This document shows, in pieces, positions 33,710 through 42,211 of a stretch of DNA of 43,451 bases. The stretch is from Comamonadaceae bacterium. GTDB taxonomy: Bacteria > Pseudomonadota > Gammaproteobacteria > Burkholderiales > Burkholderiaceae_C. Location: the NCBI GenBank assembly GCA_947373105.1, contig CANBWK010000014.1, forward strand, positions 1 through 43,451. The letters are read 5' to 3'. Numbering within the stretch: the first letter of the stretch is position 1; each line of letters opens with the position of its first letter. The notes under the pieces were generated by a model, which did not search any database, had not been told where the DNA came from, and was given only the letters and a program-made list of their open reading frames with translations. A program made the translations under genes and the position numbers.

Positions 33710-33812
33710 ACGGCTTTTCCTTCGTCATGAAGGTCGAATCATAATTGTTGAAAGCCCAAAAGTGATGTAATTGTGCTCAGATAAACCGCACCTCAAAGCA
33801 AAGACCTCTCCC

Positions 33813-34415
33813 GTGCACGACACCATTCCCCTCTTCCCTCTCTCAAACGGCCTGTTTCCCGATGGCATGCTGTTGCTTCAAATTTTTGAAGTACGCTACC
33901 TCGACCTTATCAAGCGATGCCACCAACAGCAACAGCCTTTTGGCGTGGCATGGATTCAAGAAGGCAGCGAAGTTCAAGTGCCCGGCCAAGTTCCTAAGCT
34001 GCATAAACTGGGCTGCTTGGCACACATCAGAGAGCTTGCGCAAATTCAACCCACATTGTTTCGCATTGTGTGCCAGGGCGGTTTGCGCTTTGAATTGCAA
34101 GATGTGCAACCCGGGCCTTATGGCGTGTGGCAAGGCGGCGTGACTTATCTGCCACAAGATCCAGAAGTCGAAGTGCCCGCCGCCATGCAAGCCCACGCGG
34201 ATCGGCTTGGCAAAGTTATCGCATCGGCTCAGCAACAAGGTGTCATTGACAAACTGCCTATCTTTGCCCCTTACCAATTGGACCAATGTGGATGGCTGGC
34301 CAACCGATATGCGGAGGCTATGCCCATTAGCTCGGAGCTCAAACTGCAACTCCTGAGTGAGTTAGATCCTTTGAAACGACTGGAATCTGTCACTCGCTTA
34401 CTGCAGGAACCTTGA
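33813..34415 (+). CDS. Lon substrate-binding (LON) domain protein
   Basis: About 200 residues from GTG 33813: DTIPLFPLSNGLFPDG and LLQIFEVRYLDLIKRC are the classic start of the Lon N-terminal domain, and no ATPase or protease domain follows, so this is a stand-alone LON protein of a length common in proteobacteria. A TTG at 33771 gives 14 more residues. The role of stand-alone LON proteins is unclear; peptide or protein recognition is usually assumed. It is unrelated to the catabolic genes around it. Confidence 0.85.
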   Translation: MHDTIPLFPLSNGLFPDGMLLLQIFEVRYLDLIKRCHQQQQPFGVAWIQEGSEVQVPGQVPKLHKLGCLAHIRELAQIQPTLFRIVCQGGLRFELQDVQPGPYGVWQGGVTYLPQDPEVEVPAAMQAHADRLGKVIASAQQQGVIDKLPIFAPYQLDQCGWLANRYAEAMPISSELKLQLLSELDPLKRLESVTRLLQEP

Positions 34416-34445
34416 TCCATTCGACTTGGATCTTAAGTTTTTGTC
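34414..34445 (+). terminator. Possible terminator after the LON-domain gene
   Basis: GATCCA (34414-34419) and TGGATC (34427-34432) form a six-base stem with a seven-base loop, followed by TTAAGTTTTTG. The stem starts within the stop codon. Pairing is short and A+T-rich, so efficiency would be modest. Confidence 0.4.
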
Positions 34446-34538
34446 AAGCGCTGTTCACGCATAAGCCTGCTCAGCAATTTCAAGTCATGTCGCCAAGATC
34501 ACAGCCTTTGGTGAGGTGCATCCGTTAGTATTTTCAGC

Positions 34539-36179
34539 ATGAAAACACCCGCAGCACCCCATCCCGTTGTAAATGATCAAATCATTACCCTCGATGCAGT
34601 CATCATTGGTGCGGGTTTTTCAGGCATGTACCAACTGCTCAGCTTGCGTGACAAACTGGGCATGCAGGTCAAAGTCTTGGAGGCCGGTGACGGCGTGGGT
34701 GGCACGTGGTACTGGAATCGCTACCCCGGCGCGCGTTGCGACTCGGAAAGCCATTCGTACATGTTCTATTTCTCCAAAGAGCTGGTGAACGAATGGGCTT
34801 GGACTGAACGCTATCCGCAGCAACCGGAAATCTTGCGCTACCTGAACCATGTGGCTGACCGCTTCGGTCTGCGGTCGGATATTTTGCTCAACACGCGCAT
34901 GAGTTCTGCCCACTTTGACGCCGCCACGAACCGTTGGCATGTGTACACCGAGCAAGGTCAGCATTTTGTCGCGCCTTTCTTGATCACGGCCGTGGGTTGT
35001 CTGTCCTCCGCCAACGTGCCTCAAGTGCCTGGCCTGAATGATTTCAAAGGCCAGTGGCATCACACGGGACAGTGGCCTCATGAAGGGGTGGACTTTACGG
35101 GCCAGCGTGTCGGGGTGGTGGGCACGGGTTCTACAGGCATTCAAACCATTCCCGTGGTTGCGGCACAGGCCCAGCACTTGACGGTCTTTCAGCGAACAGC
35201 AAACTACAGTATTCCGGCGCGCAACGCGCCGTTATCAGAGGAATTCAAGCGATTTGCCAAGGACCATGCTGATGGCATTCGCCACATCATGAACACCAAT
35301 ACCAATGGTCACCCGTTCAGGATGGTCAACCGCTCCGTCACAGCAACTTATCCTGCCGAGCGTGAGGCCATCATGGAGACGGCCTGGATCAAAGGGGGGC
35401 TCGAATTTCGTGCGGCGTTCAATGACACCTTGCTCAACCCTGAAGCCAATCAGTTGGTGGCTGACTTTATCCGGAAAAAGATACGTCAAATTGTTGTAGA
35501 CCCTGAGGTTGCAGACATGCTAAGCGACATCGATCACCCCTTTGCTGCCAAACGCCCACCTGTGGATTCGAATTATTTCGAGACCTATAACCGTGACAAT
35601 GTGAGCTTGGTTAATTTGCGTGCCACGCCCATCGAGCGCATCACGGCCACCGGCATTCAAACCGCGCAGGCCGAGTACCCCTTGGACATCCTTATTTTTG
35701 CCACCGGTTTCGATGCCATGACCGGCTCTTTGCTCAAAATGGACATTCAAGGCCGCGATGGTCACCAGCTCAAAGAGGATTGGCGCGATGGACCGCGCAA
35801 CTACTTAGGCCTGCAAGTACCCGGCTTTCCCAATATGTTCACCATCACGGGCCCGGGCAGCCCTTCTGTGCTGTGCAACCTGCCACCGGCCATTGAGCAG
35901 CATGTCAACTGGATCACCGAATGTATTCGCATGCTGCGCGACAAAGGCCTTCAGCGTATTGAAGCCAGCGAACAAGCCAGCGATGGTTGGTGCGAAGAAG
36001 TGAACAAGGCCGCTAACGCGACACTGTTGGCGCAGGTCAAACACTCTTGGTACTTGGGCGCGAACGTGCCAGGCAAACCGCAGGTGTTCATGCCTTATGC
36101 GGGTGGCTTTGCGCGGTATACCGAAATTTGCAACCAGGTGGTCAGCGACAACTACCGCGGCTTTGAATTGAGCGCTTGA
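34539..36179 (+). CDS. Flavin-dependent Baeyer-Villiger monooxygenase
   Basis: The 546-residue protein has the FAD motif GAGFSG (24-29), GGTWYWNRYPGARCD (54-68), the Baeyer-Villiger fingerprint FKGQWHHTGQWP (169-180) and the NADPH-binding GTGSTG (195-200). It therefore belongs to type I BVMOs such as cyclohexanone and phenylacetone monooxygenases, which insert an oxygen next to a ketone to give an ester or lactone. Length is normal and all key segments are intact. It converges on the liv operon and its SDR remnant. The nearby dehydrogenase embedded in the liv operon could supply the ketone, which is inference. Confidence 0.94.
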   Translation: MKTPAAPHPVVNDQIITLDAVIIGAGFSGMYQLLSLRDKLGMQVKVLEAGDGVGGTWYWNRYPGARCDSESHSYMFYFSKELVNEWAWTERYPQQPEILRYLNHVADRFGLRSDILLNTRMSSAHFDAATNRWHVYTEQGQHFVAPFLITAVGCLSSANVPQVPGLNDFKGQWHHTGQWPHEGVDFTGQRVGVVGTGSTGIQTIPVVAAQAQHLTVFQRTANYSIPARNAPLSEEFKRFAKDHADGIRHIMNTNTNGHPFRMVNRSVTATYPAEREAIMETAWIKGGLEFRAAFNDTLLNPEANQLVADFIRKKIRQIVVDPEVADMLSDIDHPFAAKRPPVDSNYFETYNRDNVSLVNLRATPIERITATGIQTAQAEYPLDILIFATGFDAMTGSLLKMDIQGRDGHQLKEDWRDGPRNYLGLQVPGFPNMFTITGPGSPSVLCNLPPAIEQHVNWITECIRMLRDKGLQRIEASEQASDGWCEEVNKAANATLLAQVKHSWYLGANVPGKPQVFMPYAGGFARYTEICNQVVSDNYRGFELSA

Positions 36180-36204
36180 AGTGTGTGACCCAGCGTCCGG
36201 TCTT

Positions 36205-36556
36205 TTAGCGCATCAAAATCCCGCCATTGGCGTCCAAAATGGCGCCTGACATGAAAGATGCACCAGGGGAAACAAGGAACCATGCCCGTATCGATCAGGG
36301 CCGACAAGTTGGGGTGGCTGGCAACCAAATCCTCAACCTGTTGGCGCTGCGTGACATCGCAGGCTTGGACCGCTTGAATACCGGGTAAAGAATCAGCAAG
36401 AAGGCGCAACGCATCAGAGACGTGTAAATCGGTCAACACCAATTGAGCACCCAGGCCACTGCAGAGCTTGGTTGCGGCAGTGCCAATACCCCCAGCAGCG
36501 CCTGTGATCAGCAGCGTGGTGCCTTCCAGAGAGTGCGGTGCACGTTGCTGCTTCAT
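36205..36556 (-). pseudogene. Short-chain dehydrogenase remnant with internal deletion and frameshift
   Basis: The first 90 codons encode a normal SDR N-terminus: LLITGAAGGIG, LVLTDLH and ACDVTQRQQVEDLV. At about 36282 the frame breaks. In the +1-shifted frame the next 25 codons read WFLVSPGASFMSGAILDANG and then GILMR and stop, which is the usual C-terminal end of the same family. Roughly 120 residues in between, including the catalytic Tyr-XXX-Lys, are missing. The literal frame runs on to 36152, into the monooxygenase gene. It follows livF by three bases, so it was the last gene of the liv operon before it decayed. Confidence 0.8.
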
Positions 36557-36559
36557 GGC

Positions 36560-37273
36560 TTATACAGACAGGTAGCGTTGTTTGATGTCGCTGTTGGCAT
36601 TGAGTTCACGGATGGTGCCCACAAACACATCAGCCCCTTTGTCAATGACCACGGCCCGATCGGCCAGTCCGAGACAAAAGTGCAAGTTCTGTTCGGCCAA
36701 TACGATGGTGGTGCCCACTTTACGTAAAGCCTCAATCAGATCGCCAATTTTTTGCACCATGATCGGCGCCAGTCCTTCGCTGGGTTCGTCCAACAAAAGC
36801 ACGTTGGGGTTGCCCATCAAGCTGCGGCCCACCGTCAGCAACTGTTGCTCGCCACCAGAGAGTTGTCCTCCCAATCGGTTTTTTAAGGGCGCCAGCAAAG
36901 GCAGCATGTCATAGACACGCTCCAAGCTCCAGTCATCGACTCCATCAACCCCCGGTTTAACGGCAATCAGCAAATTGTCCTGCACACTCAGGTCTGGAAA
37001 TATTTGCCGATCCTCCGGCACAAAGCCAATGCCTGCTCTCGCAATCAAATGCGATGCCCGGCCTTGCACCGGTTTGCCGTGCAAGATCACCTCGCCATGA
37101 CGAGCAGGGATCACGCCAGCCATGGCCTTCAGTGTGGTGCTTTTGCCCGCACCATTGCGGCCCAGCAAAGCCAGGGTTTCACCCTTGTGAACGCTGAGCG
37201 ACATCTTGAACAGCACTTGGCTGCTGCCATAAAACACATCCAGCCCTCGGGCCTGTAAGACAACTTCAGTCAT
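36560..37273 (-). CDS. livF: Branched-chain-type ABC transporter ATP-binding protein LivF
   Basis: The 237-residue ATPase has Walker A GRNGAGKST, signature LSGGEQQ, Walker B VLLLDEPSEGLAP and the EQN-containing H-loop region LAEQNLHFCL. ATG 37273 overlaps the livG stop by eight bases; upstream in-frame codons lie inside livG. It pairs with LivG on the cytoplasmic side of the LivHM channel. Family members import branched-chain amino acids, but in this order many carry aromatic or other organic acids. Confidence 0.93.
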   Translation of the reverse strand: MTEVVLQARGLDVFYGSSQVLFKMSLSVHKGETLALLGRNGAGKSTTLKAMAGVIPARHGEVILHGKPVQGRASHLIARAGIGFVPEDRQIFPDLSVQDNLLIAVKPGVDGVDDWSLERVYDMLPLLAPLKNRLGGQLSGGEQQLLTVGRSLMGNPNVLLLDEPSEGLAPIMVQKIGDLIEALRKVGTTIVLAEQNLHFCLGLADRAVVIDKGADVFVGTIRELNANSDIKQRYLSV

Positions 37274-38021
37274 GGTGAACCTCCCGCGGCCTGCCCAGGT
37301 AGGCTTCAATCACGGCGGGATTGTTGCGAATTTGCTCGGCATTGCCTTGGGCCAATAACTTGCCATATGACAGCACATGGATGTGTTGCGAGATTCTGAA
37401 CACAATGTCCATGTCGTGCTCAATCAGCACCACTGTCAAACCACCTTTTTCCCAAAGCGCATGCACCGTTTCAATCATCTGCTCCCGCTCTTCGGGGCCC
37501 ATGCCGGCCACCGGTTCGTCCAGCAAGAGCACTTTAGGCTTGAGGACCAAGGCCAAAGCAATGTCCAGTAACTTTTGGTCGCCGTGCGACAAGTTGCCAC
37601 TGACCACTTGCGCTTTGGGTGTGAGGCCCAGTTGGTCCATCACTTCATAGGCGCGGTCACGGGTTTGCAGAAGAGGAAATCGACCCGTCATCTGAGTGGA
37701 TTTGCCCAAGGGCGAGAGCAAAGCACCGCGCAAAGATTCTTCAACCGTCAGTGATTTGAAAAGCTTGGCCACTTGGAACGCGCGACCGATGCCTTTGCGC
37801 ACGATGTCACTGCCGGAGCGACCCACAATGTTTTCGCCATCCAATTCAATGCGGCCCGAATCAGCCGGAATGGCGCCGGAGATGAGATTGAAAAAAGTGG
37901 TTTTGCCCGCGCCGTTGGGGCCAATCACTGCGCTTAACGATTCTTTGGGGAAATGAATGGAGACGTCTGAAGTCGCCACCACGCCGCCAAAGGATTTACA
38001 AAGATTATCGATTCGAAGCAT
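37266..38021 (-). CDS. livG: Branched-chain-type ABC transporter ATP-binding protein LivG
   Basis: The 251-residue ATPase has Walker A GPNGAGKTTFFNLISG, the LivG insertion GIGRAFQVAKLFKSLTVEE, signature LSHGDQKLLDIA in place of LSGGQ, Walker B VLLLDEPVAGM and the HDMD switch histidine. LSHG instead of LSGG is frequent in LivG proteins. It follows the embedded dehydrogenase by 19 bases and overlaps livF. Confidence 0.93.
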   Translation of the reverse strand: MLRIDNLCKSFGGVVATSDVSIHFPKESLSAVIGPNGAGKTTFFNLISGAIPADSGRIELDGENIVGRSGSDIVRKGIGRAFQVAKLFKSLTVEESLRGALLSPLGKSTQMTGRFPLLQTRDRAYEVMDQLGLTPKAQVVSGNLSHGDQKLLDIALALVLKPKVLLLDEPVAGMGPEEREQMIETVHALWEKGGLTVVLIEHDMDIVFRISQHIHVLSYGKLLAQGNAEQIRNNPAVIEAYLGRPREVHHD

Positions 38022-38040
38022 CGTGCATGGGTTCCGAAGT

Positions 38041-38823
38041 TCAGGTCAAGGCTTGCGATGAGGGCACGCCCCCGTAAGTCATCCAGCTCGCGCCAGCCAA
38101 CCAGCCCGCATCCACTGGCAAGTTGATGCCCGTGATGGCTCTGGCGGCGTCGGACAACAAGAAACCCACGGCATCAGCGACTTCAGAGACCTCCACCAGT
38201 CGCCCCATGGCCGCTTGCGAAGTCATAGCGTCTGTATTGCGATCCCCGCGGGCAATAGCAGCTTGCAAGGCGGCTGTCAGCACATAACCGGGTGACACTG
38301 CATTCACGCGCACGCCCGAGCGACCCCACTCCCCTGCCAGGCATTGGGTGATGGACAGCACCGCCGCCTTGGCCGGTGCGTAGGCATGCAGGGGCACGGA
38401 ACGGGTGGCTGTGATCGAGGCGATATTGACGATGGCGCCTCGTCCACGCTGGACCATCGCTTGGCCAAAAACCACACAGGACAAATAAGTGCCACGCTGA
38501 TCCACCGCGATGACGCGGTCCCACTCTTGCATGCTCAATTGGTCAGGGGGCAAACGACGCTGCAAAATCCCGGCGCTGTTGACCAGTGCGGTGACAGGGC
38601 CGTGTTGCTTTTCAATGGCTACGGCCACGTCACGCAGGGCTTGGTCGTGGGTCACATCGCATTCATAGTTGCCAGCCACTTGGGGGCCCGACTTGTCTGA
38701 CTGCCAAGCACCGGGCATGTCCACCACCACCACTTGGTCGCCGCGCTTGAGCAAATGCTGCACACAGGCAGCGCCAATCCCACTGGCCCCGCCGGTGACG
38801 ACACTGATGCCGACCGGCTTCAT
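38041..38823 (-). CDS. Short-chain dehydrogenase/reductase embedded in the liv operon
   Basis: The 260-residue SDR has the cofactor motif TGGASGIG (10-17), CDVT, VNSAG (the NNAG position), catalytic Tyr/Lys in YAPAKAAV and PGYV after it. It probably oxidises an alcohol or reduces a ketone with NAD(P). ATG 38823 overlaps the livM stop (ATGA), and the next gene livG follows after 19 bases, so it is co-transcribed with the transporter. That order, between permease and ATPase genes, suggests that it acts on the imported compound. With the monooxygenase at 34539 it could form an alcohol-ketone-lactone route; this is inference. Confidence 0.9.
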   Translation of the reverse strand: MKPVGISVVTGGASGIGAACVQHLLKRGDQVVVVDMPGAWQSDKSGPQVAGNYECDVTHDQALRDVAVAIEKQHGPVTALVNSAGILQRRLPPDQLSMQEWDRVIAVDQRGTYLSCVVFGQAMVQRGRGAIVNIASITATRSVPLHAYAPAKAAVLSITQCLAGEWGRSGVRVNAVSPGYVLTAALQAAIARGDRNTDAMTSQAAMGRLVEVSEVADAVGFLLSDAARAITGINLPVDAGWLAGASWMTYGGVPSSQALT

Positions 38824-39788
38824 GATGCTCGCCCCGAACGCTGGAGCCATTGCCAACCCTGAACCACAAAGTCTGTGATGCCCCGTTTGAAACCCAATGC
38901 AAAGACCAGCACCACCAGTCCCAGCGCCAGGCCATGGTATTCGGTGGTTCGGGTGATCACATCGTTGAACATCAGCAACAGGGCCGAGCCGACCAAGGGC
39001 CCCAGAAAGACATTGACGCCGCCCATCATGATCATGAACACGGCTTCGCCAGACATGGTCCAGTAACTGAAGTCAGGGAATGCACCAGACACAAACAAGG
39101 ACATCAACACGCCACCCACGCTGGCAAAAACACCCGCCAAGATGAAGGCATAAAGTTTGACACGCCACACATGGATTCCCAGAAATTGAGCGCGGTCGGC
39201 GTTGTCACGCACCATGCGCAGGGTGTAGCCAAATGGTGATTGCAGTATGTAGCGCATGAGCAAAAAGCACACCACCCCAACGAATGAGGCAAAGGCATAT
39301 AAATCAGTGGTTTGGGCTAAATTCAAACCCAGAAAAGGCGGTCGAGGAATACCCCCTGTCAAGCCTTGGTCACCACCAGTCAAAGTGGTCCAGGTCAGGA
39401 TGATGCTGTGAAACAGCATCTGGAAAGCCAGGGTGAGAAATGAGAAATAAATTTCTTTCAGCCGAACACAGATGGCGCCAATGACCAAGGCCACCAAGCC
39501 TGAAAAGACAATCGCCACCAGCATGGCGGTAGGAATGCCCATGCTGGTTTTTTGCAGTGTCAATGCAAAAGCATAGGCACCGCTGCCAAAAAACATGGAA
39601 TGACCAAAAGACACCATGCCACCGTAGCCGACCAACATATTGAGTGAAGTAGCAAAAATACCCAATGCGGCCAGTCGAATGACAAAGTCCAATGCAATGC
39701 GCGAAGGGGTCAGTATCGGGATGAGCAGCAAGAGAGCCAAAACCACCGCCCCCAAAGCCATTTCTTTGGTAAAAGCGTGGAGTTTCAT
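38820..39788 (-). CDS. livM: Branched-chain-type ABC transporter permease LivM
   Basis: The 322-residue polytopic membrane protein has the LivM pattern: NMLVGYGGMVSFGHSMFFG in the second to third membrane segments, a long hydrophobic series, then MMGGVNVFLGPLVGSALL near the C-terminus. ATG 39788 overlaps the livH stop by four bases. Together with LivH it forms the channel. Confidence 0.93.
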   Translation of the reverse strand: MKLHAFTKEMALGAVVLALLLLIPILTPSRIALDFVIRLAALGIFATSLNMLVGYGGMVSFGHSMFFGSGAYAFALTLQKTSMGIPTAMLVAIVFSGLVALVIGAICVRLKEIYFSFLTLAFQMLFHSIILTWTTLTGGDQGLTGGIPRPPFLGLNLAQTTDLYAFASFVGVVCFLLMRYILQSPFGYTLRMVRDNADRAQFLGIHVWRVKLYAFILAGVFASVGGVLMSLFVSGAFPDFSYWTMSGEAVFMIMMGGVNVFLGPLVGSALLLMFNDVITRTTEYHGLALGLVVLVFALGFKRGITDFVVQGWQWLQRSGRAS

Positions 39789-40690
39789 GAGCGTGTCTCC
39801 TTGCCCAACAAGCCGCTGGGTTTGAGCACCAAAATCAAGACCATGGCCAAAAACATGATGCCTTCGACAAACAGCGGAAAACCAATCGAGCCAAATGAGC
39901 GAACCAACCCAATCAACAAAGCGCCAACCAAGGCACCGCTGACCGAGCCCATGCCACCGATCACCGTCACGATGAATGACTCAATCAGGATGGAAAAACC
40001 CATGCCTGGTGACATGGAACGCACCGGTGCGGCCAAACCACCCGCCATACCTGCGAGCAACCCCCCAAAGGCAAATACACAGGCATAAATCAAACTCGTG
40101 TTCAAGCCCAGGGCCGAAGTCATGGTTGGATTGTGTGCGGCAGCGCGCACCACTTTGCCCAAACGTGTTTTGGCCAAGATGTACCAAAGCACCAGAGCAA
40201 TCAAGCCTGCCGCCGCAATCAAATACAGATAGAACACGGGCACGATGCCACCCCCGATGAACAACGGCGGGGCCTCGAAAGCGGCCGGCATACCCATGGA
40301 CTGGAATTCAGGCCCCCAAATGATTTTCACCACATCGTCAAGGATCAGAATAAAGGCATAGCAGACCAGCAATTGCATCAACACATCAGCGTTGTACACA
40401 CGGCGCATGAAAAAACGCTCAAAGACCAACCCGAATAAGCCGACACCCAAACCAGCCGCCAAGGTGGCCAGGATGTAGCTGCCTGTGAAGCGATAGGCCG
40501 ACAAGGCGATGTAGGCGCCCAGCATGTAAAAGGAGCCATGCGAAAAGTTGATGACACCCAGAACCCCGAAAATCAAGGTCAGGCCCGCCGCAACGAGAAA
40601 CAAAAGCGCACCGACAATCAAGCCTGTGCTGCTTTGTGTCACGATGCAAGAGACTGAACTCAGGCATTCAAGCAGTGCTGTCGGGTCCAA
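39785..40690 (-). CDS. livH: Branched-chain-type ABC transporter permease LivH
   Basis: The 301-residue membrane protein has GLIVGALLFLVAAGLTLIFG followed by VLGVINFSHGSFYMLGAY, the conserved LivH opening, and GGMGSVSGALVGALLIGL near the end. TTG 40690 is chosen because GGAG lies seven bases before it; a GTG at 40642 is a later alternative. It follows the binding-protein gene by 24 bases. Confidence 0.92.
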   Translation of the reverse strand: MDPTALLECLSSVSCIVTQSSTGLIVGALLFLVAAGLTLIFGVLGVINFSHGSFYMLGAYIALSAYRFTGSYILATLAAGLGVGLFGLVFERFFMRRVYNADVLMQLLVCYAFILILDDVVKIIWGPEFQSMGMPAAFEAPPLFIGGGIVPVFYLYLIAAAGLIALVLWYILAKTRLGKVVRAAAHNPTMTSALGLNTSLIYACVFAFGGLLAGMAGGLAAPVRSMSPGMGFSILIESFIVTVIGGMGSVSGALVGALLIGLVRSFGSIGFPLFVEGIMFLAMVLILVLKPSGLLGKETRS

Positions 40691-40714
40691 GGTTTGACTC
40701 CGTGCGGCTGGGCT

Positions 40715-41983
40715 TCAAGCCCAACCTTTGCGCTTTTTCCATTCCAACTCCAACTCGCTGATCTGCTTCCAACTGCCCATGTTGGGTTTGGCCATGAACG
40801 GCTCTTTGGTGTCCAAAGTACCCCAGCCCACGGCGTAATCCACAACCGTGTTGTCCTCGGCCCGCATGGTCAGCTTGCCATTGGTGCCAAAAGGCGAGTC
40901 GATGGTCAAACCTCGCAGGGCCTCGGCCACTTTTTTACCATCGCTACTATTGGCTTTCTTCATGGCTGCCGTCAAGAACTGCATACCTGCCGCGTTTTGC
41001 CAAGACCAATTGAGTGGCAACTCTTTGTTTTTAGCGGTGTACTCGTTGGACCAATTGGTGTTGGCCGTTGTATTGGGAAAATTCTTGAGGTAACGGTTGC
41101 CGGAATGCAGGTTCTGAGGCACGTTTTTCACGGCAGTCAGCACCGCATAGTCGGCCATGTTGACTGCAAAAAATTGCCGATCTTTGAGCAGTGCGTAAAT
41201 ATTGGCCTGATCGATGAAGGAGGTCAGGTCGCCACCCCAGATGCAGGAGTAGATGGCCTGTGGTTTGCCTTGCACCAAGCGGGTGATGGATTCGCTGTAA
41301 TCGGGCTGGAACAACTTGGGCCAAACTTCACCGATCACTTCGATGTCTTTGTTAAAGTACTTCAGGTACTCGATGAATTCATCTGTCGTGTCACGTCCAT
41401 AAGCGTAGTCTGGCGACACCGTCATCCAGCGCCTCAAGCCTTTTTCTTTGGCCACTTGCGCGGCATAGGCGCCACCCACAACGGCATCGTGAATGCCTTG
41501 GCGTGCACAGCGAAAGGCCGTGGGCACGCGGAGTTTGGGGTCGGCTGTTAAAGAGGACGTTTCAGAGCAGGTATGGATGACCAGTACACCCAAATCGCGG
41601 GCCACTTCGTGGACAGCGAAAGAGCCTGAGGACGCTTCGCCATCGAAAATCATTTCGCAGCCATCTGCGGTCACCAATTCGCGGGCCACACGAGAGGCCT
41701 CTTGCGGAGAGCCTTTGGAGTCGCGAATAACCAACTCGATCTTGCGACCATTCAATCCCCCGGCCGCATTGAATTTGTCAACTTCCATCTTGGCCGCACT
41801 CGTCGCGGACATGCCCAACATGGCCACGCGCCCCGACAAAATGGTCGGCATACCGATTCGGATGGGTTTGTTTTGTGCCAAAGAGATGGCCGGCATACCC
41901 AAGCTGGAAAGTCCAGCCAAGGCGCCTGCGCCTTTCAAAAGTTGGCGACGGCCTTGCGAGGCTTGAACGGGGGAGTGAGTCAT
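40715..41983 (-). CDS. Branched-chain-type ABC transporter substrate-binding protein (LivK-like)
   Basis: About 422 residues. The leader has GRRQLLKGAGALAGLSSLGM with a Tat-like twin arginine and cleavage near SLAQN. The mature protein has PIRIGMPTILSGRVAMLG, ELVIRDSKGSPQEASRVARE, and further type I periplasmic-binding segments including RWMTVSPDYAYGRDT. Relatives in aromatic degraders bind aromatic or aliphatic acids rather than leucine. ATG 41983 follows GGAGATC; the frame is open upstream to 42070 without a better start. It is the first gene of the liv operon and divergent from the acyl-CoA dehydrogenase. Confidence 0.92.
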   Translation of the reverse strand: MTHSPVQASQGRRQLLKGAGALAGLSSLGMPAISLAQNKPIRIGMPTILSGRVAMLGMSATSAAKMEVDKFNAAGGLNGRKIELVIRDSKGSPQEASRVARELVTADGCEMIFDGEASSGSFAVHEVARDLGVLVIHTCSETSSLTADPKLRVPTAFRCARQGIHDAVVGGAYAAQVAKEKGLRRWMTVSPDYAYGRDTTDEFIEYLKYFNKDIEVIGEVWPKLFQPDYSESITRLVQGKPQAIYSCIWGGDLTSFIDQANIYALLKDRQFFAVNMADYAVLTAVKNVPQNLHSGNRYLKNFPNTTANTNWSNEYTAKNKELPLNWSWQNAAGMQFLTAAMKKANSSDGKKVAEALRGLTIDSPFGTNGKLTMRAEDNTVVDYAVGWGTLDTKEPFMAKPNMGSWKQISELELEWKKRKGWA

Positions 41984-42211
41984 GTTCGTGATCTCCAGTA
42001 AAGGTTGGAACGCTTTCACTATCACGAGTAGTCGCCAAGTTGTCATTGGTGAGAACACTATATAAGACACGAGCGCGACAGGTCTTCAGGCAAATCCCTC
42101 CCCCCACTTTTCCTTTCATTAACAGGGTGTCGCCTTGGCTTTAAGCCCCATTGACGTCTTCATTTATAAGCTTGGAATGCGCAAGTTCAGCATTCATAAG
42201 AAAGGCACTCC
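41984..42211. promoter_or_regulatory. Divergent promoter region of liv operon and acyl-CoA dehydrogenase
   Basis: The 228-base gap must hold the promoters of both the leftward liv operon and the rightward dehydrogenase. On the minus strand TATATA near 42060 is a plausible -10. On the plus strand TTGACG (42151-42156) and TATAAG (42165-42170) are present but wrongly spaced to form one promoter. No clear operator dyad was found. Confidence 0.4.

Noticed and set aside
40694-41551. Plus-strand open frame of 285 codons opposite the liv binding-protein gene
   Set aside because: Antisense to a recognisable binding protein in an ordered liv operon; translation is low-complexity with many His, Gly and Val and no family.
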